Part shown: one piece after another, positions 32,212-45,104 of the stretch | Layout of the letters: the number at the start of each line of letters is the position of its first letter | Position numbering within the stretch: the stretch's first letter is position 1 | Source: Bromus sterilis | Taxonomy: Eukaryota; Streptophyta; Magnoliopsida; Poales; Poaceae | Reading direction: 5' to 3' | NCBI GenBank assembly: GCA_950022295.1 | Contig: OX465601.1 | Location: forward strand, 110,999,501 to 111,063,500 | DNA length: 64,000 nt | The notes under the pieces: generated by a model | Seen by the model: only the letters and a program-made list of their open reading frames with translations | Database searches by the model: none | Told to the model about the DNA's origin: nothing | Program-made: the position numbers and the translations under genes

Positions 32212-34208
32212 TTGTCACAGTGTCCATTAGCATAGGATCCTATCTATTCAAAAAAGAGACTTGACCGCAGAAGCTTCTCGATCGTTGGATAAGCATTTGA
32301 AATTAATCTTAACCCTCAGATCTATGGATCTATCGAACTCGGATGTTCGTTGTTTCACTGAATCGTTCTCAGGTGTTGGTAAAAGGTACATGGGAGACCC
32401 GAAGCATTTCGGTCATTTCGCATGCCTGTGGGGAGGCGATGACCCACTGCGATTGTTGTCTCTTCCTCTTCGCCTCTTCTCAACTTCCCCTTTCCTTGAC
32501 AATGTAGAATATCGGCAGATATCCTGGTAGGATGGTGCGAGCTACTCGAAGTACTAGAAAGGATAACATGTGAGGGATTTACCCAGGTCCGAGCCATCAT
32601 GGTTGAGGTAAAGCCCTACTCCTTCTAGTTTCGATTATAGAGTGTATAATCGCCTCCAAAGAGGGGATACAATGTGTCCACTTCTGCCGAGATTGATGAT
32701 AAGAAATCAAGATGTATCGATCCCTTTCAAACCTTGCTTTATATATGGGTAGCAAGGTCTAGGACCCTTGAAACAACCGTAGCTCATGATCCATTTTATT
32801 AATTATCACATTTCCTGACACGATGCAAGATGTGCGTATCTTCCAAGCTCTGCAACCACCACACACACATGAATCATGAAGGTACATATTGATTCATGAA
32901 AACGTGACTACGAGGTCGATGGAGAAGCCAAAAATATTGCACCCACTGGATGAAAAGCCGCGTCGAGCAGGTCAATGAGCAGGGGAAAGAGGAGGCAAGG
33001 TGTCCCAACACCAAATCCGCCCCCCTCAAACATCCGCGGGCGCGGCCGATCAGACCTTAACTTTTTGTTTACACAAACAAATACATAAATTGTGAAACCT
33101 CAATTCTATTCAATTACATGCAACATAATTACGTAAAACATAATCTAAATCTTCCACGACGCTCCTTACATTCCGCATTGTGTCCATGTTTGGCAACCGA
33201 CTGAACCTCTAGGAGTGAATGTCCGGTCGCCGGTGGGGTAGGGTAGGACAAGGGACACACATCGACTCATGGGACTTGAGGCACGACCGTCTCCCATGCC
33301 CTACCCTTCCTCGTCGGTGCCCATGCACTGCAAGTCGCTAGTCAATGTGAGGCCAATCATGTTCCATCATGGTCGGAGCCCGACACCTCCACCACGAGGC
33401 GATTGCGGCACCATGGATTGCTGGTGTCTTCTATGAGGGAGGCCGCAACCTCCACGGCCTATGTGTCACACTGCAGGCACGCTATGCATCACCTCTTCAC
33501 TGGTCGGATCATAAGTGCGGGCTTATTACAAAATCAACTACAACTGCCCCCTTGAAAAATCCACGCAAATGTTTAAGCAAGATCCAAGGCAATTTTCCCT
33601 AGCAAAAAATCCAAGCAATTTCCTAGAAAATCCAAGAAAATATATTACCAAAGCACCTTCACCTGCCTCTGGCTAATTTTAACCCTCGTGAAGTGCACTT
33701 CCCTGTCCATACATGCTGATACAACAAATGTCAACTCATGCTCAAATTTTGAGCACTTATTGAACGTCTTCTCAGCAACTAATGTTCAGGATTTGAGAAA
33801 CTCCTAATAAAATCTACCAAATATACATATCACACTCGTCTGTCACCTCTCGCCCGTGGAACACTCTATGAACAGCCCCTCCTCCGCATCCAATGCATAT
33901 GCACCAAATATCCTTGAAAAGGTGGAAAGCGCCCCTACTTCCCCAACCACGTGGAATCCACCTCCACCTCCGCTGCCTCACCGACGTTTCCGTCCCCATA
34001 CAAATTAGCACCACCACACCGCCTCGACAAACATACATCTACAACCTTTGGGCATGCACATGTCCCCTCATTACAATTTTGAAGCCTCGTCATGATGCCT
34101 CCCCTGCACCACTGTGTCGCGAGACTGCCGCTGTGTCGTGCGATTCCACAATCGACGAAGCGCAATCGCATGTCACACGCAAAATAAAAAAAGGGGGAGG
34201 GGACCTTA
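32212..34208. other. Unassigned DNA
   Basis: About 2 kb without a recognisable gene or clear element end. 32530-32640 has the wording of a grass LTR leader, with a TTTACCCAGGTCCGAGCC-like phrase resembling 53590-53610. 33000-33600 is moderately GC-rich and 33600-33830 is AT-rich with repeated AATCCAAG words. Short frames on both strands have no recognisable motif. Confidence 0.4.
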
Positions 34209-35389
34209 TGTAAGACCCGATATTCAGTATTTTTTTAGATCCGGACGCTTCCATCCAAATTGGGGGACAAAGCACATATCGAAACCGCCGCGACATATGA
34301 CGCTGTCATATGCCCCGGATTTCAACATGACATCACAACATTACAACTACAAGGATACAAAATCTCATAAATCAATCATAAAAATGCCTTAACATAGATA
34401 CAATAGCGGAAGATACATGTCTGAGTATAGACTACAATCAAATGCCTAAGAGGCAAAGGAAGACATCGTCCCATGAACACTCGGGTCCAGGCTCCCCACC
34501 AGGATCTGCTAAACTAGTTTTCGATGAGTCTCCTCATGGAACATCAATCACTATACCTGGTGTCTATGAAGACCCATAAAAATGTTGGGGCTAGTATCAT
34601 GAGTACACGAAGTACTCAACATCCAACTGGAATACGACGATACCCAGTAAGGACCCGTCATTCGTCACCCTATAGTAACTAGTAGTTCACGGTAAGAAAG
34701 GGTAAGTGATGGGGCTGCTGCCGCACTAGAATTTATATGAACTGGATAACGATCTAAACAGTAAGATGAGAAGCCAAGCATTCGATGAGGAATCGCCTCC
34801 AAAAAGTCTCATATCCTTCTACTTACGCAATCATAACACCTATCCTATCATTGTCCTCTTCTTCATGTCCCAACGAAGAAGTGTCAATCAAGGCACACAC
34901 ACATTGATAAAATTTTAGTTATGATTTAGTTGATGTTATCTATGAACAAGGAGTAGGTCTCAAGTCATCCATAATCATGCACACGGCTTCACATAAAGAT
35001 TTAACCTTGCAAGGGTGTACCAGCTACCCATTATAAGCTCTGCATGTTCGCCATATCTTAGTCTCTACCCATCATAGGCATCCGTTTAATGGTTGTTTCC
35101 TGAGGTATCTGAACACCATTGCCCCTCTAACTAACAACGCACAAATCCGGGTGAACCCCGGAGAATCGACACCTAATCCAAAAGTCGATCCTACTCTCGA
35201 ATCAGAATCTTCCGTTTGGCCAAGGTCAAGGTAGCTCCCCATAGACACGGGGGAACATCCCTAGCTCACCAAGTGTGGAGCAACAGGACGTACCATCCCA
35301 CTGGTCGGTATGCCTGGAAACTTTGCTGGACACGGGGGAACATCCCTAGCTCACCAAGGGTGGAGCAATAGGACATGCCATCCCACTTA
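34209..35389 (+). repeat. Possible LTR fragment with TGTAAGACCC start
   Basis: It begins TGTAAGACCCGATATTCAG, a plausible plant gypsy LTR start, and runs to the junction with copia-like internal DNA at 35390. A stretch of about 60 bp starting CACGGGGGAACATCCC is duplicated (about 35243-35305 and 35334-35392). No partner LTR or coding motif is seen, so the class is uncertain. Confidence 0.4.
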
Positions 35390-35778
35390 GACGCCTCTAC
35401 TTTATCCTTTGCAAGTTTTACGTGGGTGCTAGGGCTTTCGAGATAGAACCGTTTCTATGCTTACAAACATACAACCACAACAATTCAACAATTTTCTCTA
35501 TTACACCCCTGTCAGTGGCCCTCCGTTGCAAACGTCTTCGCATCGCTAATGTTAGATAGACAGACACCCCAAAGCCACTTATATGGTACAAGCCATATGT
35601 CAAGCGTGGAACCAGTCTCACGTACACCCGTAAGGTCAGTCGGGGCCGCTTCATCAGGACATTGCCGCAATGCTAAACGAGTACACGTGGGAGGGTAACA
35701 ATTAGGGAAGTGATGCCACATACTAGATGTGTTCCATATGTACAATACATCTACGCATAGCCTTGCTCATGATACCAC
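35390..35778 (-). mobile_element. Internal leader of a copia-like element, copy E1
   Basis: It matches 38405-38815 closely. Its right end reads GCTCATGATACCA, a variant Met-tRNA PBS on the minus strand, next to an LTR end at 35779. Left of 35390 the match stops, so only the leader remains. Confidence 0.65.
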
Positions 35779-36404
35779 TGTGAGGGAACGAGGCAGAAAA
35801 CAGAAAAAATCTTAACCTACGACTCCCAAACCCAAGACCTATGTTATGCTGATGCAAGTGATGGATGGAAATAGGTCACATACCAGTATGTAGTCCATTA
35901 AGTGGGAAACGTTCCCGCGTGAACATGGTTGATTTAGTCATACAGGCAATCCCCGATGCCGCGCAGATCCATGATGACTCCAGAGGCCACCCGGTCCTTG
36001 TAGTCCGATGATGGGATTACGTCCCCGTCGGAACGTTGTCGGTGAAGACGTCGCGATACAACCACGACGATGAAGGAACACCACAAGTGTAGCGCCTCCC
36101 GGGATTACACACATGCAGTGTAACCGACGTCCCTGCGGGCTCCGAACTAGGCGAGTAGCGGAAAGAACATGAATTCGGATCCCAGCAGCACGACGGCGTG
36201 CATGTAGTGGAGAAATCTCCAACCCAGTGCAGACTCCAAACAAGGGGAGTCCGCTCAAAGGAAGGAGAAAAGAGAGAGAGAGATCAACAGAATTTATATA
36301 TATTTTTCTGGAATTTTCTATGTAGAAAAGGGGCACTCTTCACATCTATATATAGAGGAAAAAGGGGGTGCGCAGGAGCTACAACTAGCAATGTGGGGCA
36401 CCAC
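35779..36404 (-). repeat. Copia-like LTR, R/U5 half (copy A)
   Basis: The LTR 3' end is TGTGAGGGA... on the plus strand. It parallels 36751 onwards and 38816 onwards through a leader-like stretch and a TATATATA-containing zone near 36296. It stops at 36404, where Athila-type LTR sequence starts. Together with 46965-48112 it would make about 1.77 kb, a sensible full LTR length. Confidence 0.65.
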
Positions 36405-36750
36405 TGATATGTCCCAAACGTATCTATAATTTCTACTTGCTCCATGCATGTTTTGGGTGATATTGCTATGATTTTGATGCACTTTCATACACTTTTGATC
36501 ATATTTGGACTAACCTATTAACTCAGTGCACCCCAGTGCCAGTTCCTGTTTTCTGTTGTTTTTGTATTTCAGGTTTTCCCATTAATTAAAGTGCCCAAAA
36601 AAATCTGGGAAAAATATATAAAAAAATCAGTGATACGAAAGCTTCCAGATACCCGAAGGGGGGCCAGGGGGGCCCACAAGGGGTCCAGGCGCCCTGGTGG
36701 CGCGACCCCACCCTAGGCCGCGCCGGGGGGCCGCCTGGACTCCCTAGTCC
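36405..36750 (+). repeat. Athila-type LTR 5' fragment
   Basis: TGATATGTCCCAAACGTATC is followed by the family's U3 up to the GC-rich CGCCGGGGGGCCGCCTGG zone, then cut at 36750 by the end of a copia-like LTR. The open frame on the reverse strand is the usual LTR artefact. Confidence 0.8.
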
Positions 36751-37672
36751 TGTTGGGGTTCGGGGCACAAAACACAAATTTTTCATAACCTACGATACCC
36801 AGTCCCAAGACCTATGCTATGCTGATGCAAGTAACGGATGTAAATAGATCACATACCAGTATGTAGTCTGTTAAGCGGGAAACGTTCCCACGTGAACGTG
36901 GTTGGTGTAGTCGTACCGGCAATCCTTGATGTCGCGCAGCTCCACGATGACTTCGATAGCCACCCGGTCCTTGTAGACCGATGACGGGATCACGTCCCCG
37001 TCGGAACGTTGTCGGTGAAGATGCGATGATACGGCCACGAGGATGAAGTAGCACCACAAGTTTAGTGCCTCGCGGTATTACACACATACGGTGTACCCGA
37101 CGTCCCTTCGGGCTCCGAACCAGAAGAGCAGCGTGTAGAAGATGGATTCAGATCCCGATTCCAGCAGCACGACGACGTGCGTATGGTGGGAAATACCCAA
37201 CCAAGTGTATATTTCAAACAAGGGGCGTCCACTCAAGGAAGGAGAAAGGAGGAAGAGAGATGAGAACTTGTCTCAAAATTGGACAAAGGAAAAAGGGCAC
37301 CCTACCCCTCCTTATATAGGACAAGGAGGGGGGCACACCTCCCTCAACTTTCCATGTGGTACTAATCCAAAGAGAGAGGGGGGAGGATGCGCCATGGGGA
37401 GGTGGGCCCCTCCCTTGGCGCATGACCCAAGGGGGGAGGCTCCCTTCTCCCCTAATGGGCCATTAGAGGCCCATATGCCTTATTAATTCATTTTTAATTA
37501 TTTAAATCACATTTTTAATTATTTATTCTGTAATTAAATAATAAAAACATATTAAAATAATATTTTGAATTATTCAAAATCCCCAGAACCATTTCTGGTC
37601 TCCACTTGAACAATTCCGGTGTTCTCTCTTATTTATCCGGTGATCCCGAATCACTCCTTAATGCGTCGAATA
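36751..37672 (-). repeat. Copia-like LTR, partial (copy B)
   Basis: It starts TGTTGGGGTTCGGGGC and parallels 38816-39730 through CCTCCTTATATAGGACAAGG-type promoter DNA. It diverges after GCGTCGAATAC at 37672. Its left terminus abuts the Athila-type fragment, as expected if this unit inserted there. Confidence 0.7.
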
Positions 37673-38815
37673 CTCATCATCATCTTCCTTAATTATGCAG
37701 TTATCGGGTGTATCTCCTAGAATTTATTGTATTATGTTTAGCAAGTCATTACTAATGAGTATGTCTCTAACGGTGTTGGTACACATCAATGAAGTAAGAC
37801 CCATTTACCTTAAGTTCTACATCACACTGAAGAGCTACAGTTATAAACATTGGGTATGACATTATCTACTATGATATTTGCTAAGACATGAATATTAAGT
37901 TCATAATATGGAGTTCATGTTTTTAAAAACAATTCCGGAACTCCCACTTAGACAAACATCCCTCATAGTTTAAGTGATTACACGATCCTTGAGAACTATA
38001 CCTCCCCCGTGTGACACGACCATCAGTATATTCTCAAGGTAGGCCATCATGCTAATCACATCATCCATGTGACTCATGCTCGATCTTTCGATCCTTGTGT
38101 CCCGAGGCCATATTTTCATATACCAGGCTCGCCACAATAACCTTAGTGATTATATGCCGCATATGCAAGGCCATGTTTCTGGACATGCTAGGCTTGCTCC
38201 ACAAATCTAATTTAACGTTAAAATGTTTGACACCCGTGTGACACATGATGCCTCCATAATGCGGATCTTTCCAGATGGTGCTTCACTAAGGAAGGACACT
38301 TTGTTGGATTAGTGAGGGATCATCCTATAATGCTACCGTCGTATATCTAACATATTAGCAAAAAAGGATGCAACAATATAAATCATACTAACTATGATGC
38401 CCCCTGCAAAGTAAAGTTTAGACGTCTCTACTTTATCTTTTGCAAGTTTTACGTGGCTGCTAGGGCTTTCGAGATAGAACCATTTCTATGCCTACGAACA
38501 TACAACCACAACAACTCAGAAATTGTCTCTATTACACCCCTGTAGGGCCCTCTGTTGTAAACGTCTTCTCAAAGCTAATGTTAAAGAGACAGACACCCCC
38601 AAAGCCACTTATATGGTACAAGCCATATGTTAAGCATGGAACCAGTCTCGCGTAAACGCGCATGGTCGGTCGGGGCCGCTTCATCAGAACATTGCCGCAA
38701 TGCTAAATGAGTACACGTGGGAGGGTAACAATTGGAGAATTGATGCCACATACTAGATTTTTTCTATCCGTATAATACATGTATGCATAGCCTTGCTCTG
38801 ATAGCACTGTTGGGG
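37673..38815 (-). mobile_element. Internal DNA of the copia-like element, copy E2
   Basis: 1.1 kb without coding motifs. 38405-38802 matches the E1 leader, and 38803-38815 (GCTCTGATAGCAC) is a one-mismatch Met-type PBS on the minus strand next to LTR copy C. 37673-38404 has no partner elsewhere in the window. It is either the body of a non-autonomous unit or U3 of a variant LTR. Confidence 0.55.
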
Positions 38816-39897
38816 TTCGGGGCAGAAAACACAAATTTTTCATAACCTACGATACCCAATCCCAAGACCTATCCTATGCTGATGCAAGTAACGGATGGAA
38901 ATAGATCACAGACCAGTATGTAGTCCGTTAAGCGGGAAGCGTTCCCGCGTGAACGTGGTTGGTGTAGTCATACCGGCAATCCCTGATGTCGCACAGCTCC
39001 ACGATGACTTCGATAACCGCTCGATACTTGTAGACCGATGATGGGATTACGTCCCCATCGGAACGTTGTCGGTGAAGATGCCGCGATACGGCCACTATGA
39101 TGAATTAGCACCACAAGTGTAGTGCCTCGCGGGATTACACACATACGGTGTACCCGACATCCCTCCGGGCGACGAACCAGAAGAGCAGCGAAAAGAAGAT
39201 GGATTCGGATCCCGATTCCAGCAGCACGATGGCATGCGTATGGTGGACAAATCCCCAACCAAGTGTAGACTCGAAACAAGTGGAGTCCACTCAAGGAAGG
39301 AGAAAGGAGGAATAGAGATGAGAACTTGTCTCAAAATTGGATGAAGGAAAAAGGGCATCCTACCCCTCCTTATATAGTCCAAGGAGGGGGGGCACACCTC
39401 CCTCAACTTCCCATGTGGTACTAAACCAAAGGACAGGGGGAGGATGCGCCATGGGGAGGTGGGACCCTCCCTTGGCGCATGGCCCAAGGGGGGGAGGCTC
39501 CCTTTCCCCTAATGGGCCTTTAGAGGGACGTATGCCTTTTTAATTCATTTTTAATTATTTAAATCACATTTTTAATACTTAATTCTATAATTAAATACTA
39601 AAAATATATTCAAATAATATTTTGAACAATTCAAAATCCCAGAAAATTTTTGGCCTCCACCGGAACAATTCCGGTGTTATCTCTTATTTCTCCGGTGATC
39701 CCGAATCAATCCTTAATGCGTAGAATACCCTTAAGTGTGACACTCTACGGTCCGGGAAACAACAGACATGATCAGACACTCTCTGACCAATGACTAATCA
39801 ATTGGGCCTGGTTAAAATACTTGATAGCCCTTGCGCTTCCATCGAATGAAACTTCATCATTGTTGGATCCGTTAACGTTGAGCTTGTTCCCTTTGCC
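38816..39897 (-). repeat. Copia-like LTR, partial (copy C)
   Basis: It starts TGTTGGGGTTCGGGGC and continues through a TATATAAGG-type box (minus strand, near 39370), a pyrimidine/purine-rich zone, AT-rich U3 and CGTTAACGGATCC-like sequence at about 39870. It overlaps copy D by roughly 470 bp, so C and D are different LTR copies. After 39897 about 40 bases match nothing nearby. Confidence 0.7.
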
Positions 39898-39935
39898 TGG
39901 AGTAGTGCGCCGTCTCTGGGATCCACTGACGGGGC

Positions 39936-41163
39936 TGATGGCACTGAATTAGTGCTCCTCATTGGCTACCCCAAGTGGAAGGTTGAGATGTAGCGTATCA
40001 GTAATTTCCCTCGGTGAGGATACCAAGGTTTCTCTCCAGTAGGACTCCAACAACGACAAGTAGGTGACAACGGCACTAGAAATTACTAGCACGAGTTGAC
40101 GTGAACCTGCACACAGATACAAATAACTTTGCTCCCAACGAGTTCAGAGAGGTTGTCAATCTCTCTGGCCTTGTTGTTTACAAAGGGTCAAACACAAGAG
40201 ATAAAAGGTAATGATAACTACAACTAGAAAGTAAAACAGGAAATAAACTGAGGGTGTAAACAGTGGTGGAAATATGGATCGGGGTCCCATGAAGTTCACT
40301 AGTGATGTCTCTCTCCCAAAATAAGATAAACAACTAAGCAAGGTGAACAAATTACAGCTGGGAAATTGACAGGATTACGGACGCAAACCAATGCTAACTA
40401 TGCTACAAAAGAAAGGAAGAGGCTCAAAAGCATGGGCGGTACGCCAAGATAAGTAGACCAAAATCCATCTTCATCTACTATTAATCATCCACCTTGAGAT
40501 ATCTATCCAGAACATCTCGCTGGTATTAAGTTGCGAGCCCCACCCAAGGGGGAGAGGACATCACATAGCTACTTATCATGGACCCATGGTCCAAGGTGGA
40601 CTACTCACGGGTCATTCGGAAAGCGTCCATGGTGGTGGAGAAGCTCCCGGAGGTCAATCCCCCCTCCGGTAGGGTGCCGGGAAGGGGTCTTCTGGTGCTC
40701 CCGATCTTACAAGAGCGGCGGCGGAGGAACAGAGGCGAGATCGCGAAAAAGGGTACTGTCCTTGGGGGTTTCGAAGGATGAGGTAAATATAGGCGAAGGG
40801 GGGGGGGCAGCCAGGAGGCCACCAGGGAGTCTAGGCGCCCCCCGGCGCGGCCCCACCCTAGGTCGTGGCCACAGGGCGCATGGACCCTTGGCGAGTCCCC
40901 TCTGGCTCCCCTTCGGGACTTTGGAAGCTTCCGGTATGCTGATTTTTTATATATTTTTCCCGGATTTTCTCTGGCATTTTACGTAATGGGAAAACCTGAA
41001 ATAAAACGACAACAGAAAACAGAAACTGGCACTGGGGTGCACTGAGTTAATAGGTTAGTCCAAATATGATCAAAAGTGTATGAAAGTGTATCAAAAGCAT
41101 AGCAATATCACCCAAAACATGCATGTAGTAAGCATAAATTATAGATACGTTTGGGACGTATGA
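39936..41163 (-). repeat. Athila-type 3' LTR with an internal deletion
   Basis: It ends next to a polypurine-like AAGCTTGGGGATGT on the minus strand. Against the 5' LTR it lacks about 410 bp, between the cognates of 45930 and 46360. One terminal base is changed (TCATACG for TGATACG). Confidence 0.85.
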
Positions 41164-43970
41164 ACATCCCCAAGCTTAATTCCTGCTCGTCCTCGAGAAG
41201 GTAAATGATAACAAGCATAATTTCTATGGTGACATGCTACCAACCATAAAAGGACTTTTAAGTAAAGCAAGTAAGGCATGTAATTCAATTCAAGTCATAA
41301 CAAGCAAGAGTCTATATTAGCATTGAAACAAGCAACATAAGAACATAAAGGTGCAAGAGCTCTCGTTGTACGTGACTCAAATGTCTCCAAATGGTGTTTG
41401 CGTGCAAGAAGTGGGGGATGGGAATACGAGAGAGAAAAAATATTTATTTTGTTGAGAACTCAATCTACTAAAGTTTCACACTTAGTCTTCTTTGGAATCT
41501 TATCTTGACTCATTCCCAAACCACTAGCCAGGGACAAGTCAAACTGATCCACTCTCTTTCGACATTTTGAGCACTCATGCAATTGATGAGCGTAAGAAAG
41601 AAAGTTGACACTTAGAATGGAAAAGAGAGAGATGGTGGAGGAGGAAGACAAAAATGGCGTGAAAGGCTCACATCAATGAGGACAATCATACGCGAGAGAA
41701 AGCCAAATGATAGATATGATGTGAGGAGTAGGGATTGCCATGCAACGAATGCACATATGAGCTAAGGTAAGCTCTCCAAACCAACTAGTGGGGGTGCATC
41801 CAACTTGCTTGCTCAGGAAGACCTAGAGCTCATTTGAGGAGGCTCATCATTGTAATATACAAGCCAAGTTCTATAGTGTAAAGGTCCCCACATAACTATA
41901 TTCATATATGATCATCTCTATGGAGTACAAGATACAAGAGGGAGTACGAGTGTGGATCTGTCAAAAAAATAGTAGTGTGCCCCCTTCTCTCTTTTTATTT
42001 TATTTTTCTTTTTTTTTACTTTTTTGAATTTTTGGGTGTCCTCAATGGCTCTTTCTATTTAACTCTCATTTGTCCTCTTTGGGATCTTTTCCTCACTTTG
42101 GGGCAACACTCTATTTTACAAGGAGTATAGAAGATCTTTCACACTTTACAAAAGTACTCAGCATAAAAAATATGAAGTTATCATGATGTATGAAAATGTA
42201 TGCCTCTGCCAGTGTAGTAGGAACATGTATGATATGAAGATCAAGTCATGAGAAGATGGATGTTGCATGGCAATATATCTCGGAAAGGCTATGGAAATGC
42301 CTTGATAGGTAGGTATGGTGGCTGTTTTGAGGAAGGATATAAGGAGGTTTATGATGACAGAGCGTATCATGCCAAGGGTTTGGATGCATCGGTGAGGTAG
42401 ACGCCAACTCTCGGAGTGAGAAGAAGGCAATGCACTGTACTGAAGAGGCTAGCAAATATGGTAAGGTGGAAATGTCAATTTTCGAATACTTACATTAGTC
42501 CGAAGAACTCATGCACTTATTATCGGTAACTCTCAATCTAATCAGGAGGTTCACAAAGAGTAAAGTACCCCGAGGAGGAGTGTATGGGGGTTTGGTTATC
42601 CTTGCGCATCCTCGACTCATGGTACATGAGTGTACTCTAATATCCGATCCCTCCAAAGATAATGATCCATCTAGTACCTAGAGTTCTCAACTATTTTTGT
42701 AGTTTTTCGAAAATAAACACGGATTGCCCAAAATACGACACATATCACTAATAGGCTAAAGCTCTTGAGACCAAAAGTTCAAACATTACTTACAACAATA
42801 CCTCAAAACTATTTCAAGTTAGTACTACAAATGAATAACAACCTCAATTTCCTTCTTTAAGTCAAGACACACAACTCAGTGCAACAGGGCAACTCTCTAA
42901 ACAAGATAAGCATGAAGACTGAAGGGAGTTCCAGCAACAAACTTAAAAAAAAGCTCTTAAAAAGATAAGCATGAAAACTAAGAGCTAAACATGACAGCAG
43001 CTACGAAAAGATAAAGAACACACAACAAAAGAAAGGTAAGCATGAAAATCCTATGATGTGTTCTAGTTTAAAGAGGAGCGTGTTTCTATCCCACACAAAG
43101 AAAGCTGGGTTCTAACTTTTTATGAACAGCAAGCAAAGCTAAAGAAAACTAAAAAGTAAAAAAGCAAGACGCTCCAAGAATATCACATAACGCATGAAGT
43201 GATAAAAATATAATGTAACGAAGGACGAATTGATAATTGTTGATGGAGAAGGGGATGCACGGGGGCATCCCCAAGCTTAGACGCTTATGTCTCCTTGAAT
43301 ATTTCTTGGGGGTTCTTGGGGGCATCCCCAAGCTTGAGCGTTTGACACTCCCGGATCTTCTTTCATCATCTTCCTTCGCACACCTGAAAACTCCCTTCAT
43401 ACATAACTCATCATAAGCTGATTAGAGAGGTTAGTACCCATAATAAAACAATTTGTCTCTACTGGAAATAAATATTTTCTTGAAGGGCTACTATTTCTCA
43501 AGACCGCCAAAAAGGTTTTGCAAATAAAAAGCTAGCGCAAGACTTGAAAAACTAAGGAAAGGCAAAACGTGGCTGAATCTGTGAAAAACAGACCAACAAG
43601 TAGTAAATAATTATTTGGGGTACTTCTGCAAGTCAAATCAAAAAACTCAGAACAGACTCTCGAAAGCTGATTGTATAGAGCACGCTGTCAAAACAATTCA
43701 GATCAAAAAGATGTTCTGGTGATTTTAGCCGAATTTTTCCGTCCAAGGACAAAATCTGTTTTCTGGACAGCATGTCACAACTTTTGAACTTTCTTGCAAT
43801 CGGAGGCTAAACTTGGCACAAAGCTTGAAAATAAAGATACAATGATGTTGCTACAATAGTAACAATCATCAATACCACTAAAAACAGAAGGAAAAACATC
43901 TTCGGTTGCCTCCCAACAAGCGCTTTCTTTTACGCCTTTGAGCTAGGCACGAAGATTATAAAAGATGCTC
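41164..43970 (-). other. Non-coding 3' region of the Athila-type element
   Basis: It holds the post-ORF hairpin (43901-43916), the paired CTTGGGGATGCCCC-like blocks near 43265 and 43325, a pyrimidine-rich tract near 41990-42040 and the polypurine tract at the LTR edge. It gives the complete version of the region truncated in the element at 13182. Confidence 0.75.
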
Positions 43971-45104
43971 TCAAAAGAATAAGAATTTGAAGCAACAGAG
44001 AGCATCAAGCAGCAAATATGAAACACATTTAAGCATAACCCACTTCATATGCATAGGAATCTCGTAAGAAAATAAATCAAAGAAGCACAAAGTGACATGC
44101 ATATGAAGGTGGAACAAGAACAACTTCAAAACTTTCATCATAAAGAGAGGTGTTTTAGTAGCATGGAAGTTTCTACAACCAAACTTTCCTCTCTCAAAAT
44201 AATTTTCAGTAGCATCATGAACAACATCAATAATATAATTATCACATAAAGCATGTTGTTCATTACCTACAAGCACACGTGTATTGTTTTCAACACGGTT
44301 TTTAGGATCATAAGATAAATGCAACCCATCACTTTGAGCCTCAATAATAGCACAGTTCTCCGAAATATGAGTTGGAGATTTCAAAAGGATAATAGAAAAA
44401 TCAAGTGTGGGTGCAATAGCAACAATTTCATGATTAACATAAGGAACTATAGCAAGTTCATCTTCGCAAGCATAATCCATATTGGCATCATGGCCATCAA
44501 CAAAGCAAGTATCAAGATCTTTAGATAGGGATGTATCAAGTGAGTCCTCGGAATCATATGATTCCTTATCATAGCAATCATTAGCCTCTTCTTGGGCAAC
44601 AAACATTTTGTTTTTAAAATCCTCAATATAATCATGGCAAATATAATTCTCAAAGAAATAAGCAAGGTCTGCAAAGTTTTCAGACTTGTGAATAGTATCG
44701 TAATACTTTTCAATCAAAGAAGCAATCTCATAAGCACCCTTAAAAGCAACAAACTCTTCAATCTTTTCAACATCAAAGTAATCATAAACACCTTTAGCAT
44801 AAGAATATAGGATCTCATTCTCATTAAACTCACATTGGAAAGGAAGGTGTTTACGATCTATATTAGAGCAGCAAGTAAAATCATAAATGTGGCATAAACA
44901 CTCAGCATAGCAATAAGAAGTTTGTGTTTGGTCCCATAAGTGTTTCCCTTTGTGAGATAAGCAGTGTCGCGTATAATGAGCATGCTCATCCAATGATTTT
45001 CCCTCAACCAAGTGGGTTTGGTTTTTAGCGCGAGAACAAATAGATCGAAGACGCTCCAAGTAAAAAATGTCCATCCTACCATATTTGGGTGGTTCCACAC
45101 CCAT
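43971..45104 (-). CDS. ORF of unknown function in the gag position of an Athila-type element
   Basis: An intact 377-residue frame starts at the ATG at 45104 (MGVEPPKYGRMDIFYLERL), in ACCATGG context and at the same place where sister elements begin gag. An in-frame ATG 42 bases upstream has a poorer context. I do not recognise the family. The N-terminal 120 residues are rich in Cys and His (HYTRHCLSHKGKH, then C-x3-C and CC pairs), so metal binding is possible. Residues 110-200 look helical with a Tyr/Asp/Phe-rich pattern. 185-225 is acidic and Ser-rich. The last 60 residues are strongly hydrophobic and could span or attach to a membrane. It shows none of the capsid motifs seen in the gag copies. 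An intact frame in an element without gag or pol suggests selection or youth. Confidence 0.65.
   Translation of the reverse strand: MGVEPPKYGRMDIFYLERLRSICSRAKNQTHLVEGKSLDEHAHYTRHCLSHKGKHLWDQTQTSYCYAECLCHIYDFTCCSNIDRKHLPFQCEFNENEILYSYAKGVYDYFDVEKIEEFVAFKGAYEIASLIEKYYDTIHKSENFADLAYFFENYICHDYIEDFKNKMFVAQEEANDCYDKESYDSEDSLDTSLSKDLDTCFVDGHDANMDYACEDELAIVPYVNHEIVAIAPTLDFSIILLKSPTHISENCAIIEAQSDGLHLSYDPKNRVENNTRVLVGNEQHALCDNYIIDVVHDATENYFERGKFGCRNFHATKTPLFMMKVLKLFLFHLHMHVTLCFFDLFSYEIPMHMKWVMLKCVSYLLLDALCCFKFLFF

Noticed and set aside
32261..34392. Short frames on both strands in the unassigned block
   Set aside because: All under about 110 codons, with mutually overlapping frames and no recognisable motif.
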